From: Zhongshania aquatica
GTDB lineage: Bacteria; Pseudomonadota; Gammaproteobacteria; Pseudomonadales; Spongiibacteraceae
Length of the DNA stretch: 64,000 nt
Direction of reading: 5' to 3'
NCBI RefSeq assembly: GCF_027257955.1
Contig: NZ_JANZNQ010000008.1
Location: forward strand, 62,001 to 126,000
Position numbers and translations under genes: made by a program. Below are positions 1 to 9,463 of the stretch, one piece after another (positions within the stretch are counted from its first letter, which is position 1; the number at the start of each line of letters is the position of its first letter). The notes below the pieces were generated by a model. That model saw only the letters and a list, made by a program, of their open reading frames with translations. It made no database searches and had not been told where the DNA came from.

Positions 1-443
1 AAACCGCTGGTTTTACCAACCTTGCGGAGTAAATCAAAATCGCCGCTGCGATTACGGCCAAATCGCAAATCGTCACCGACTACAATGTATTTCACGCCTA
101 AACCGACCACGAATAGCTTATAGATAAAATCATGGGCGGTCATATCGCGAAAATCAGGCGTAAAGCTAATTCGCATTACGCGGTCAATACCCAGATCTCG
201 CAGGGCAATAAATTTCTCGCGAAAACTCATCAAGCGCGCAGGCGCCTCATCGGGGGAGAAAAACTCTCTGGGAAGTGGCTCAAAAATAACCACTGTCGAA
301 GGCAGGCCCATTTCCCGCCCTTTGGCAATTAACTGGCGTAAGACCGCCTGATGCCCTAAATGCACACCATCAAATGCCCCTATCGTGGCAACACAGCCAC
401 GATGACGAGGACGAAAATGTTGAAATCCGCGGATTAACTCCAT
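1..443 (-). CDS. ribF: Bifunctional riboflavin kinase/FMN adenylyltransferase RibF (3' end outside window)
   Basis: The ATG lies at 441-443 and the frame stays open to the window edge, giving the first ~147 residues. The N-terminal FMN adenylyltransferase domain is clear: it begins MELIRGFQHF and carries the nucleotidyltransferase signature ATIGAFDGVHLGHQAVL, then the VVIFEPLP strand and the GDDLRFGRNRSGD segment typical of RibF. In the family the enzyme phosphorylates riboflavin with its C-terminal kinase domain and adenylates FMN to FAD with this domain. The kinase half lies beyond position 1. The gene follows murJ on the same strand with a gap of about 150 bp, a common order in gammaproteobacteria (murJ-ribF-ileS). 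The identification is secure; only the truncation by the window limits it. Confidence 0.95.
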   Translation of the reverse strand, partial: MELIRGFQHFRPRHRGCVATIGAFDGVHLGHQAVLRQLIAKGREMGLPSTVVIFEPLPREFFSPDEAPARLMSFREKFIALRDLGIDRVMRISFTPDFRDMTAHDFIYKLFVVGLGVKYIVVGDDLRFGRNRSGDFDLLRKVGKTSG

Positions 444-591
444 GGTTACCGTCTTTTTGCCCAGCAAAGCGGAGGATTATAGCCTAGGAGTAGGCCCGAC
501 TAAAACGCCAGTGTTTGTCACTCTTACCGCTGGACTCGATAAGCGCGAAATATTATCAATTTGTACACGCTTAAACAGCGTTATGGGAACG

Positions 592-2181
592 CTAATGGGC
601 TGCACCCCTAATATCACGCAGGCGTAATCCGCAGATAAACATCACCAGCACATAGGTCCCGCCACCCGCAACGCACAGCGTCAACAAGTGAAGTGCGCGT
701 TCCCACACACTCCAGACCTGCCAATCGGTGAACCACTGTAAGCCGAAATACAAACACGCGCTCATGGCAACGACACCGCAGCTTAATTGCAGGTAATAAC
801 GTCCCCAGCCAGCCAAGGGTGCAAAGCCCGCATCACGGCGCAATCCTCGATACAGCAGCCCTGCATTGAGCCAAGCCGAAGCTGCCGTTGCCAAAGCTAA
901 GCCCGCGTGACCAATCTGCCAGTAATGATGCAAGGGGACGACAAAGGCTATATTCATCACCATATTCGACACCATGGCGATAATACCAATTCGCACGGGA
1001 GTCTTGGTGTCCTGACGCGCATAAAACCCAGGCGCCAGTACTTTGATTAACATGAAAGGAATTAAGCCGATCGTATAGGCGCGCAAACTTAAGCCCGACA
1101 TGGTCACGTCGTGCATTTTCAATTCACCGTACTGGAACAGCGTAATTAAAATCGGCTCAGCGAGAATCATTAATGCCACGGCGGCCGGCACTGCCATGAG
1201 CAATACGCTTCTCAAACCCCAATCGAGGGTCGATGCGAACGCGGTTTCATTCCCTCCTGCGCGCTGACGTGACAAATTTGGCAACACTACCGTCGCAATT
1301 GCGATAGCGAAAACCCCCAACGGTAACTCGACTAGGCGGTCAGAATAATACAACCAAGAAATACTGCCGGTTGGCAGGAACGACGCCAGTATGGTGTCTA
1401 ACAGCAAATTGATCTGGCTCACTGAAACGCCAAATAAAGCAGGAATCATCAGGGTAACAATTTTCTGCACACCGTCGTTATGCCAGTCCCAACGAGGCCG
1501 CGGCAGCATTTGAATCTGCTTTAAAAATGGCAACTGAAATACCAGTTGGACCGCGCCTGCCATTAATACGCCCCAGGCCAAGGCCATTGCAGGCTCGGCA
1601 AAGTAAGACGACATATATAAGGCTGACACGATCAAACAGACGTTCAATAACACTGGCGTAAAGGCGGGAACAGCATAGCGGCCAAAGGTATTTAAAATAC
1701 CGCCAGCAAATCCGGTCATTGATATAAGGAACAAATACGGAAAGGTAATCCGGATCATGTCCGACGTTAGTTGAAATTTAGCAGGATCGTCGCGAAAGCC
1801 GGGGGCAAACAAGGTAGCCACTAAGGGCGAGGCAATAACCGCTACCGACGTTACCAGCAATAAAACGCCGCCAAGCGCACCCGCCGTGCGGTCGATCAAC
1901 AGCTTTACAGATTCTTTGCTGCCCTTTTCATGGTATTCAGACAAGACAGGCACAAAGGCCTGAGAAAAAGCACCTTCAGCGAATAAACGTCGCAGGAAAT
2001 TGGGAATTTTAAAGGCGACAAAAAAGCAGTCCGCGTTACTGCTCGCACCTAGGAATATCGCAATAACCACATCGCGAATCAGTCCCAAAACACGGGACAG
2101 TAGGGTCATCACACTAACTAATAAACTTGAGCTTAATAAGCCGCGCTGCTTTACTGGCTTCGGCGCTACTGCTTCGCTCAT
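592..2181 (-). CDS. murJ: Lipid II flippase MurJ (MviN)
   Basis: The 529-residue polytopic membrane protein flips lipid II across the inner membrane during peptidoglycan synthesis. The N-terminus reads SVMTLLSRVLGLIRDVVIA, followed by a conserved ADCFFVAFKIPNFLRRLFAEGAFSQ segment (split here across the motif), which are MurJ hallmarks; about 14 hydrophobic segments follow. I chose the ATG at 2179-2181 because it overlaps the nudF stop as ATGA, giving translational coupling, and a GGTGG stretch lies just upstream. A GTG at 2190 would add three residues (MVG). The length matches the family. ribF lies downstream on the same strand. Confidence 0.95.
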   Translation of the reverse strand: MSEAVAPKPVKQRGLLSSSLLVSVMTLLSRVLGLIRDVVIAIFLGASSNADCFFVAFKIPNFLRRLFAEGAFSQAFVPVLSEYHEKGSKESVKLLIDRTAGALGGVLLLVTSVAVIASPLVATLFAPGFRDDPAKFQLTSDMIRITFPYLFLISMTGFAGGILNTFGRYAVPAFTPVLLNVCLIVSALYMSSYFAEPAMALAWGVLMAGAVQLVFQLPFLKQIQMLPRPRWDWHNDGVQKIVTLMIPALFGVSVSQINLLLDTILASFLPTGSISWLYYSDRLVELPLGVFAIAIATVVLPNLSRQRAGGNETAFASTLDWGLRSVLLMAVPAAVALMILAEPILITLFQYGELKMHDVTMSGLSLRAYTIGLIPFMLIKVLAPGFYARQDTKTPVRIGIIAMVSNMVMNIAFVVPLHHYWQIGHAGLALATAASAWLNAGLLYRGLRRDAGFAPLAGWGRYYLQLSCGVVAMSACLYFGLQWFTDWQVWSVWERALHLLTLCVAGGGTYVLVMFICGLRLRDIRGAAH

Positions 2182-2789
2182 GCCAACCACCGGCGCCGCA
2201 GTTCATCACGGTGTTGACGCAGCCACTGCATCGCGATAATGCTATGTGCATTATCTATCTTGCCGGTGTCGAGCATCTCCATCGCATCAGCAAATGAAAT
2301 AACCTGAGCGTGAATATCTTCACCTTCATCAGCAAGACCGAAATAGCCGCCCGCCTTACTTAAGTCAGCCGAACCACAAAATAAATAAAAATATTCATCG
2401 CTTCCGCCCGGGGAAGAGTAATACTCGGCGATGGATTCCATCTCGCCGATGTCTATTCCCGCCTCTTCCATCGCCTCACGGCGAGCCACGTCAGCGGGAC
2501 TTTCGTCAGTATCGATAATGCCCGCGACCAATTCCAACAACCAAGGACTATTTGCGCGACTTAATGCGCCAACCCGAAATTGCTCAACTTTAAGAATACA
2601 ATCATTCACGGGATCGTAGGGCAGCAAGCCCACTGCTGGGCCGCGCACAAATAATTCACGGCTCAGCCAATTCCCCCAACCGCCGCCAAATAGGCGATGA
2701 CGCAAACGCAGTGCACGCACCTGAAAAAAACCGCGCCATGCTGCGCGGTCTTCATCAACCTCTACATCCTTGCGCTCAAAATCTGCCAT
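2178..2789 (-). CDS. nudF: ADP-ribose pyrophosphatase (Nudix hydrolase NudF)
   Basis: The 203-residue Nudix hydrolase is predicted to split ADP-ribose into AMP and ribose 5-phosphate. The Nudix box is complete in the middle of the protein: G-x5-E followed by REAMEEAGI, which supplies the metal-binding glutamates. The N-terminal half has the family segment GPAVGLLPYDP...VEQFRVGA and the C-terminal half SPGGSDEYFYLFCG, as in NudF. It overlaps murJ by 4 nt (ATGA), so the two are probably cotranscribed although functionally unrelated. pyrB lies 44 bp upstream on the same strand. Confidence 0.92.
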   Translation of the reverse strand: MADFERKDVEVDEDRAAWRGFFQVRALRLRHRLFGGGWGNWLSRELFVRGPAVGLLPYDPVNDCILKVEQFRVGALSRANSPWLLELVAGIIDTDESPADVARREAMEEAGIDIGEMESIAEYYSSPGGSDEYFYLFCGSADLSKAGGYFGLADEGEDIHAQVISFADAMEMLDTGKIDNAHSIIAMQWLRQHRDELRRRWLA

Positions 2790-2833
2790 TCAAAATTTCC
2801 GCCGCCCAAAGAGCTAAAAACAAAACAATAAAA

Positions 2834-3850
2834 TCAAAAACGTCTTTCGGTATACCAATTTACATCCCGCGCCGCTTTATCGACTTGGCCGGCAACATCC
2901 AGAATGAGCGCAAACAATGCCATTCGCACCAGCACTCCGTTATCTGCTTGACGGAAAATCGCTAGGTTCGGATTATCGTTAAGATCATTATCAAGCTCAT
3001 TGGCCTCGGTGCGCGAATCCCTTGGCAGCGGATGCATAATGACAGTGTTCGGCTCGCAGTAACGGGTATAAATAGCTTGGTTCAGGCGATAGCGGCCGCG
3101 ATATAAATCAGCCTCTGCCGGACTGGCAAAACGCTCTTCTTGAATCCGGGTAGAGTAGGCTATATCGACCTTGGAGATACTACCTTCCATCACGTCTGAC
3201 TCTTGCACGGTGTGACCCGCCTGCCGCAACTGCTCAACAATCGCCTCCGGCATTTTTAATTCATTAGGTGAAATCAGCACCACCGTCACGTTTTTATACA
3301 AGCACAGTAATTTACATAGCGAATGCACGGTACGGCCATATTTCAAATCGCCGATCATCGCAATTCGAAGGCCATCAAGATCGCTACGACCGTGATGCTG
3401 CAATTCTTTGCGAATGGTGTACAAATCAAGAAGCGCTTGGCTTGGGTGCTCGTTGGAGCCGTCGCCGCCATTGACGACAGGTACACGACTTGCCGCCGCA
3501 AATTCCGCCACCGAACCAGAAACCGGATGTCGCATCACAATAACGTCACTGTAGCCACTCAGCACTCGTGCGGTGTCGTAAAGTGATTCACCCTTGGCGA
3601 TGGCCGAAGTTTCAAAGCCGGTGGTTTCACGAACTTCGCCGCCCAGTAAATTAAACGCGCAGCCAAAACTCACGCGAGTTCGGGTAGAGGGTTCAAAAAA
3701 CATATTGCCGAGAATCGCGCCGTCCAGCACCTTGGTCACGCGCTGCCGATGAGCGTATGGCACCATGCGATCGGCAACCTGAAATACGCGCTCAATCTCA
3801 TCGCGATCAAACTGACTGATAGAGAGAATATGACTGCCTGAAAATTTCAC
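2834..3850 (-). CDS. pyrB: Aspartate carbamoyltransferase catalytic chain
   Basis: The 338-residue enzyme joins carbamoyl phosphate and aspartate, the first committed step of pyrimidine synthesis. Diagnostic motifs are FFEPSTRTRVSF (carbamoyl-phosphate loop, S-T-R-T-R), VMRHPVSGS, GDGSNEHPSQALLDLYTI and the aspartate-site IMHPLPR. It is longer than the E. coli catalytic chain and no pyrI regulatory chain follows it, so it belongs to the longer stand-alone form seen in several marine gammaproteobacteria. No PyrR-type leader was recognised upstream; an inverted repeat lies further upstream at 3991-4003. nudF follows 44 bp downstream. Confidence 0.95.
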   Translation of the reverse strand: MKFSGSHILSISQFDRDEIERVFQVADRMVPYAHRQRVTKVLDGAILGNMFFEPSTRTRVSFGCAFNLLGGEVRETTGFETSAIAKGESLYDTARVLSGYSDVIVMRHPVSGSVAEFAAASRVPVVNGGDGSNEHPSQALLDLYTIRKELQHHGRSDLDGLRIAMIGDLKYGRTVHSLCKLLCLYKNVTVVLISPNELKMPEAIVEQLRQAGHTVQESDVMEGSISKVDIAYSTRIQEERFASPAEADLYRGRYRLNQAIYTRYCEPNTVIMHPLPRDSRTEANELDNDLNDNPNLAIFRQADNGVLVRMALFALILDVAGQVDKAARDVNWYTERRF

Positions 3851-3987
3851 TACTGCCCCTCCGAGACCTTTGCATGATAGCTATTTGTTCTCTGACTTCG
3901 TCGCCTAAAAGCGCCTACTGTTGGCGAAAACGTACTCCATCGGTCATTTATAAGTATAAATTCCCTCAATTACCGCTCCCGTTGGTC

Positions 3988-4006
3988 ACTCGCACAATGT
4001 GCGTGA
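3988..4006. repeat. Inverted repeat between pyrB and the ABC exporter
   Basis: A perfect 6-bp inverted repeat, CGCACA-A-TGTGCG (3991-4003), is flanked by further partly symmetric bases (CACT and TGATC). It lies between the end of the ABC exporter gene and the start of pyrB, both transcribed leftward. It may be an operator or a short hairpin. There is no T-run, so it is not a convincing terminator. No coding sequence is supported in 3851-4084. Confidence 0.4.
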
Positions 4007-4084
4007 TCTCCGCTACGCTACGGTTCGTGCGCCTTTTCCTCGCCAGAAAAAAATTCCCGCTCGTGTAAAGGTCTCTCCGAAAAA

Positions 4085-5890
4085 TTAAACCGTGGCCAAC
4101 ACATCTGACGTGTTCGCGCCCTCATCAAATTGCAAGCTAGCCCAGCGCGCATAGAGTGGCGAACTGAGTAAAAGTTCTGAATGGCTGCCCGTTGCCACCA
4201 ACTTGCCATGGTCCAGCACCGCAATAATATCAACATCGACAACCGTCGCTAAGCGGTGGGCAATCACGATAGTGGTGCGGCCCTTCATTAGCAACTCCAG
4301 CGCCTGCTGCACCTGGAACTCGCTTTCAGCATCAAGTGCACTGGTCGCCTCATCCAAAAGAAGTAAGGTTGGGTCCGCTAAGATGGCTCGGGCAATAGCT
4401 ATGCGCTGACGCTGGCCACCGGAAAGGCGAATACCACCCTCGCCAACAAAGCTGTTATAGCCTTCAGACAAACGTTCAATAAATTCGTGAGCATAAGCGG
4501 AGCGCGATGCGGCTTCAATTTCAGCCAGCGTTGCACCCGGTTTACCATAGCGAATATTGTCTGCCACTGTGCCGGTAAAGAGCACCGGCTGCTGGGGAAC
4601 CATGGCGATTTGGCTACGCAGATCTTCAAGACTGAGTTCGCGAATATCAATGCCATCAAAGCGAATTGCGCCGCCCTGCACATCATAAAAGCGCAGTATT
4701 AAATCGACCAAGGTAGATTTACCCGCACCGGAACTACCCACCAAGGCCACACTCGTGCCCGGCGCTATATTTAAACTTAGATTATCAATGGCGCGTTGTT
4801 CCGGGCGCGATGGATAACTGAAACAGACCGCATCAAACTGCAAACTACCCTCTGGTGATTCTGGCAAAGCCAAGGGTTTTTCTGGCGTCGGCACCAAATT
4901 CTCAGCAGCCAACAATTCTAATAGACGCTCTGTAGCACCAGCTGCACGCTGCAAATCGCCATAAACTTCGGAGATCGCGCCCACAGAGGCCGCCACCATC
5001 ACCGCATAAAAAATAAATGCAGCTAACTCGCCGCCACTAATTTTGCCGGCCAGTACATCTAGCCCACCGATCCACAACATGGCAGTGACCGCACCGAGCA
5101 CAAGGGTTATTACTGTGGTAGATAGCCAAGCCCGCTGTTTTATGCGGATAATCGCAACCGTAAATGCTGATTCTACATGACCGTCAAAGGCGGCTTTATC
5201 GAGGGTCTGATGATTAAAGGCCTGCACCATCTTTATGTTCTTAACTGCCTCACCAACGAACGTACCCACTCCGGCAATACGATCTTGGCTGGTACGCGAA
5301 AGGCTACGAACTCGGCGACCAAATACAATAATCGGCACCACTACCAAAGGCACACTCAACATCACCAAACCCGTTAATTTGGGGTTGGTGATAAAGAGCA
5401 ATATCAGGCCACCGATGAACATCAAGAAGTTGCGCAGGGCAATGGACACCGAGGAACCAATCACCGTTTGCAGCAGGGTAGTGTCGGTAGTGATGCGCGA
5501 TTGAATTTCACCGCTGAGATTGGTTTCGAAATAACCGGGATGAAGATGCACGACGTGGGCGAACACTGCCTTGCGCAAATCCGCGCTGACCCGCTCGCCA
5601 ATCCACGACACCAAATAAAAGCGAACAAAGGTGCCTGTTGCCAGAAGAAGGATCATTACCATAAACAGCAGTAATGCCTGATTGAGGGCATCAACCGAGG
5701 CATTGCTGGAAAAGCCCTGATCCACCAACATGCGCAGACCTTGACCAATCGATAGGGTAATACCGGCGGTGCAAATAAGCGCGATACTGGCACCAATCAT
5801 CTGCCAGCGATAGGGTCGTAAAAAGGTCATCATCGCCTTTAATACGCCGACATTCGTACTTTTTTCGCGTTCTGAACCGGTATCCGTCAT
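4085..5890 (-). CDS. MsbA-related ABC exporter, fused permease/ATPase
   Basis: The 601-residue half-transporter has an N-terminal six-helix ABC exporter domain (about residues 20-320) and a C-terminal nucleotide-binding domain. The NBD shows Walker A GSSGAGKST, signature LSGGQRQRIAIARAIL, Walker B LLLLDEATSALD and the H-loop IVIAHRL. It probably homodimerises and exports a lipid, drug or peptide. It resembles the MsbA-related family (TIGR02204) rather than MsbA itself, and no lpxK lies beside it. It stands alone between pyrB and the GIY-YIG gene. The substrate cannot be told from sequence. Confidence 0.88.
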   Translation of the reverse strand: MTDTGSEREKSTNVGVLKAMMTFLRPYRWQMIGASIALICTAGITLSIGQGLRMLVDQGFSSNASVDALNQALLLFMVMILLLATGTFVRFYLVSWIGERVSADLRKAVFAHVVHLHPGYFETNLSGEIQSRITTDTTLLQTVIGSSVSIALRNFLMFIGGLILLFITNPKLTGLVMLSVPLVVVPIIVFGRRVRSLSRTSQDRIAGVGTFVGEAVKNIKMVQAFNHQTLDKAAFDGHVESAFTVAIIRIKQRAWLSTTVITLVLGAVTAMLWIGGLDVLAGKISGGELAAFIFYAVMVAASVGAISEVYGDLQRAAGATERLLELLAAENLVPTPEKPLALPESPEGSLQFDAVCFSYPSRPEQRAIDNLSLNIAPGTSVALVGSSGAGKSTLVDLILRFYDVQGGAIRFDGIDIRELSLEDLRSQIAMVPQQPVLFTGTVADNIRYGKPGATLAEIEAASRSAYAHEFIERLSEGYNSFVGEGGIRLSGGQRQRIAIARAILADPTLLLLDEATSALDAESEFQVQQALELLMKGRTTIVIAHRLATVVDVDIIAVLDHGKLVATGSHSELLLSSPLYARWASLQFDEGANTSDVLATV

Positions 5891-5987
5891 AACTCTCCCC
5901 TGCTTAGCAGCGCATTATCGCCTTTATCTCTGGCGCGGGAAAGCAACGTTTCAAGGCATTTACAAACCATGATTTTTTACGTAATCG

Positions 5988-6239
5988 CTAAAGGATCAAG
6001 GATTCTTTTTCGCTGCGACGCAGCTTCTTGATGGCGGCTTCGCGTTGCGACGCCTCTGAACGATTTTCCGCTGGCTCGCGATACACCATAGCCTCGGCCG
6101 GATCACCGCGAAAAAACCGTGCTCCGCGACCACCTTCGCCACAATGCTCTCTAAATCGGCGCTCAGGGTCAGTAGTAATGCCGGTATACAGCTTACCGCT
6201 GCGACTTCGCACCATATATACCCACCACGCCGAACTCAC
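5988..6239 (-). CDS. GIY-YIG domain protein (YhbQ/UPF0213-like)
   Basis: The 83-residue protein is a single GIY-YIG nuclease domain. The first motif appears as WVYMVRSRSGKLYTGIT (VYM and YTG stand for GIY and YIG), followed by the conserved R in DPERRFREH. The C-terminal EASQREAAIKKLRRSEK is typical of this small family. The family has the catalytic fold of UvrC and homing endonucleases; cellular roles of the stand-alone forms are mostly undefined, with suggestions of DNA damage processing. Its ATG overlaps the stop of sbcB by 4 nt (ATGA), so it is translated from the sbcB message, which fits a DNA-repair link. Confidence 0.85.
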   Translation of the reverse strand: MSSAWWVYMVRSRSGKLYTGITTDPERRFREHCGEGGRGARFFRGDPAEAMVYREPAENRSEASQREAAIKKLRRSEKESLIL

Positions 6240-7675
6240 AAACCCTCTTGCTCCAAGGCGTCGGCGTAGTCGTTTAGCTCACTCAAGATCATCACATCAG
6301 CGCTAGACGTTCGCTCGCCAGCGAGCTCAACCAAGCGCTGACGAAATTCAGTAAAACCGAGTTGCCCTTTCTCTGGCTCACGCAAACAACGGCGACAAAA
6401 GACACGCCATTTATCTCGTTCAGTGTCAGACAAACTCATCGGGAAATTACGGGCACGGTAGCGCCACAATAGCTCTGGCAGACGCGCGTCGCTAAAGTGA
6501 TAGCTCTGCATGGCAAGAATATCTGGCGTGGCTCTTCGAACCTCATCCATTAGCTTTTTATCATCGCCACTAAAAAATCCGCCACCGTAAAGCATCACGT
6601 CGGGATCATTACTTTCGGCAAATTCGCGCGCGCCAAAAATCTGCTGCAATTTTTCAACGACACCCTTTGCTTTATGGAGCTGCGCCCAATGCCGACGGCA
6701 CTGCGCCATATCAAGACCTATACGCTGACTTACCGACTCATCAACTAATTTAGCGGTAGCAACAATCGGCGCCCGATTGATATGAATTTCCTTGAGTGGA
6801 ATACGCTCGGTCCCTTCCGGTAAATCTGCTGCAGAGCTAAATACCCGCGCCGCAATTTCGTCAGAGGACAGCTCTATTAATGGCGCGGGATCAACACTCA
6901 AGTCATACACAATAACGCTGTTTTTATTATCTGGATGCAAGGCTAGCGGCATCATCAGCGCTGAACAAAACTTGGCCGCGGGTAAACGGCCAGAAACATG
7001 TAATACCGGCACTTGCGTAACCACGTCTAGCATCGCTGCCACCGTACGCTTATCGCGCAGGCTTAAGGCATAAGCAAATAACTTGGGCTGGCGTTGTTTT
7101 AACAGTTTCGCCAAATCGATAGTGGCATACACATCCGACAACGCATCGTGAGCAGATTCGTGGCTCAGGCCATTGGCGGCGCTCAGTTCTTCTAATTTAA
7201 AACTCGGAGTGCCGTCTTCACGCAAGGGCCATTCAATTCCGTCTGGTCGCAGCGCGCGACACAGGCGCGCAACGTCAATCAAATCCCAGCGCGAATTACC
7301 GTTTTGCCATTCACGCGCATAGGGATCATAAAAATTGCGATACAGGGTATAGCGAGTCACTTCATCGTCGAAACGAATACTATTGTACCCAACGCCACAG
7401 GTACCCGGTTGCGATAACTCTGCGTGCACAGCGGCAATAAACTCTGCCTCAGACACCCCTTCTTGCAGAGCTTGCTGGGGAGTTATGCCGGTAATTAAGC
7501 AGGCTTCGGGATGGGGAAGATAATCCGGGCTGGGTCGGCTGTACACCATCAACGGCTCGCCGATAATATTTAAGTCCGCGTCGGTTCGCACACCGGCAAA
7601 CTGCACTGGACGATCTCGAGCGGGATTTGCGCCCCAAGTTTCATAGTCATGCCAATAGAACGTTGAAGTGGCCAA
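6236..7675 (-). CDS. sbcB: Exodeoxyribonuclease I
   Basis: The 479-residue protein is the 3'-5' single-strand DNA exonuclease of recombination and mismatch repair. The DEDDh exonuclease residues are visible: FYWHDYETWG (first Asp and Glu), GVGYNSIRFDDE, and HDALSDVYAT (catalytic His and Asp). The length matches E. coli ExoI, including the SH3-like and C-terminal helical regions. It is followed by the overlapping GIY-YIG gene. An inverted repeat (7742-7757) lies between its start and the fumarase terminator and may belong to its promoter. Confidence 0.95.
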   Translation of the reverse strand: MATSTFYWHDYETWGANPARDRPVQFAGVRTDADLNIIGEPLMVYSRPSPDYLPHPEACLITGITPQQALQEGVSEAEFIAAVHAELSQPGTCGVGYNSIRFDDEVTRYTLYRNFYDPYAREWQNGNSRWDLIDVARLCRALRPDGIEWPLREDGTPSFKLEELSAANGLSHESAHDALSDVYATIDLAKLLKQRQPKLFAYALSLRDKRTVAAMLDVVTQVPVLHVSGRLPAAKFCSALMMPLALHPDNKNSVIVYDLSVDPAPLIELSSDEIAARVFSSAADLPEGTERIPLKEIHINRAPIVATAKLVDESVSQRIGLDMAQCRRHWAQLHKAKGVVEKLQQIFGAREFAESNDPDVMLYGGGFFSGDDKKLMDEVRRATPDILAMQSYHFSDARLPELLWRYRARNFPMSLSDTERDKWRVFCRRCLREPEKGQLGFTEFRQRLVELAGERTSSADVMILSELNDYADALEQEGL

Positions 7676-7741
7676 GATAGTGTCCGATCAAATAGGCGAT
7701 GACGGTATTGCACATGGCTAAGACAAAAAATGCAAACAATG

Positions 7742-7757
7742 TAACGATTTATCGTTA
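7742..7757. repeat. Perfect inverted repeat upstream of sbcB
   Basis: TAACGAT-TT-ATCGTTA is a perfect 7-bp dyad with a 2-bp centre. A third half-site, AACGAT, follows at about 7764-7769. It lies about 70 bp upstream of the sbcB start in the only spacer between sbcB and fumarase, so it could be an operator. No regulator is assigned. Confidence 0.45.
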
Positions 7758-7784
7758 ATCACCAACGATAAGGAGAAAATTTAG

Positions 7785-7826
7785 CATATAAAACGATAGC
7801 GGAGCGCGCGGTAACGCACTCCGCTT
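7785..7826 (-). terminator. Rho-independent terminator of the fumarase gene
   Basis: AGCGGAG (7798-7804) pairs with CTCCGCT (7819-7825), and GCG/CGC extends the stem inside one mismatch. Read leftward, the hairpin starts about 7 nt after the fumarase stop and is followed by ATCGTTTTATA, a moderate U-tract. Confidence 0.65.
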
Positions 7827-7831
7827 TGGGC

Positions 7832-9349
7832 TTAAGAGACGGTAATCGCCTGCTCTTCAATTTTAGCCTTCCAAATTTGGGGGCCAATTTTATGAACAGA
7901 CTCCCCGCGCACATCAACGGCAACCGTGACCGGCATATCTTCAATGGTGAATTCGTAAATGGCTTCCATACCAAGCTCAGGGAAGCCAACCACTTCGGAT
8001 TTCTTGATCGCCTGCGCCACCAAATATGCCGCGCCGCCTACTGCCATAAGGTAGGTTGCGCCGAACTCTTTGATGGCTTCAATAGCGACGTCGCCGCGCT
8101 CAGATTTGCCAATCATGCCCATTAACCCAGTTTCAGCCAGCATGGTGCGGGTAAATTTATCCATACGGGTCGCTGTAGTCGGGCCTGCAGGGCCAACCAC
8201 TTCGTCACGCACCGGATCAACTGGGCCAACGTAGTAAATAAACCGCCCCTTCATATCTACAGGCAACTTCTCACCACGGGCAAGCATGTCGACCATTTTT
8301 TTATGCGCGGCATCGCGACCGGTAAGCATTTTGCCACTCAGCAATATCGTATCACCGGGCTTCCACGTCGCCATTTCTTCCTGGGTAACGGTATCGAGGT
8401 TCACTCGTTTTACGTCACCACCTGCTTCGCGGGTCACTTCAGGCCACTCATCCAATGAAGGCGGTGTCAGCGCCGCTGGACCACTTCCATCCAAGGTAAA
8501 GTGGGCATGGCGTGTCGCGGCGCAATTCGGGATCATTGCTACGGCTTTATTGGCCGCATGGGTTGGAAAGTCTTTTACTTTCACATCTAACACAGTCGTC
8601 AAACCGCCAAGACCCTGAGCGCCAATACCGAGTTTGTTCACTTTTTCAAATAATTCTAAACGCAATTCTTCCGCACGATTGCTCGCGCCGCGCTTTTGCA
8701 GATCATGAATATCGATGGGATCAAGCAAGGCTTCTTTGGCGATAATCATCGCCTTCTCTGCCGTTCCACCAATACCGATACCAAGCATGCCCGGCGGACA
8801 CCAGCCAGCACCCATGGTCGGCACCATTTTTAATACCCAATCCACCACGGAGTCAGAGGGGTTCAACATGGCAAATTTTGATTTCGCCTCCGAACCGCCG
8901 CCTTTAGCAGCTACGTGTACCTCAACCGTGTCACCGGGAACAATCTCATAGTGAATAACCGCCGGCGTATTATCTTTAGTGTTGGCGCGGGTGCCGTCTG
9001 GATCGGCCAGTATTGAGGCGCGCAGGACGTTATCAGGAAGATTGTAGGCACGGCGAACGCCTTCGTTAACCATATCCGTCACGCCCATCGTGCCTTCCCA
9101 TTGCACATTCATACCTACTGTTAAGAACACGGTCACAATGCCGGTATCCTGACAAATCGGACGTTTGCCTTCGGCGCACATGCGGGAATTAATAAGAATC
9201 TGCGCCATTGCATCTTTAGCAGCAGGATTCTGCTCACGCTGATAGGCTTCATCCATCGCGCGGATAAAATCAACGGGGTGGTAGTAGGAAATGTATTGCA
9301 GCGCGTCGGCCACACTTTGAATAAGGTCGTCTTGACGAATTACGGTCAT
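7832..9349 (-). CDS. fumA: Class I (iron-sulfur) fumarate hydratase
   Basis: The 505-residue enzyme interconverts fumarate and malate in the TCA cycle using a [4Fe-4S] cluster. It carries both the alpha-like N-terminal part (RPICQDTGIVTVF, AKGGGSEAKSKF, CPPGMLGIGIGGTAEKA, PNCAATRHAHF) and the beta-like C-terminal part (GRDAAHKKM, GPTTATRMD) in one chain, as in E. coli FumA/FumB. Cysteines in QDTG-, CPPG- and NCAATR-type motifs supply the cluster ligands. It is oxygen-labile in characterised members. The gene is monocistronic, with a terminator just downstream; GGAGGA precedes the start. Confidence 0.93.
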   Translation of the reverse strand: MTVIRQDDLIQSVADALQYISYYHPVDFIRAMDEAYQREQNPAAKDAMAQILINSRMCAEGKRPICQDTGIVTVFLTVGMNVQWEGTMGVTDMVNEGVRRAYNLPDNVLRASILADPDGTRANTKDNTPAVIHYEIVPGDTVEVHVAAKGGGSEAKSKFAMLNPSDSVVDWVLKMVPTMGAGWCPPGMLGIGIGGTAEKAMIIAKEALLDPIDIHDLQKRGASNRAEELRLELFEKVNKLGIGAQGLGGLTTVLDVKVKDFPTHAANKAVAMIPNCAATRHAHFTLDGSGPAALTPPSLDEWPEVTREAGGDVKRVNLDTVTQEEMATWKPGDTILLSGKMLTGRDAAHKKMVDMLARGEKLPVDMKGRFIYYVGPVDPVRDEVVGPAGPTTATRMDKFTRTMLAETGLMGMIGKSERGDVAIEAIKEFGATYLMAVGGAAYLVAQAIKKSEVVGFPELGMEAIYEFTIEDMPVTVAVDVRGESVHKIGPQIWKAKIEEQAITVS

Positions 9350-9463
9350 CGGAGGACTCCTGCTAAATGGTTGGCGACAGCGCCCAGAAAGGCGGCAGAG
9401 TATACACTAGCAAATAGCCGGTAGTGTAGCGCAAAGGGCCACACCACCGTGTCTGGGGATATA

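Noticed and set aside
3874-4068. 64-residue frame between pyrB and the ABC exporter
   Set aside because: No recognisable motif, start signal or coherent composition; better read as noncoding spacer.
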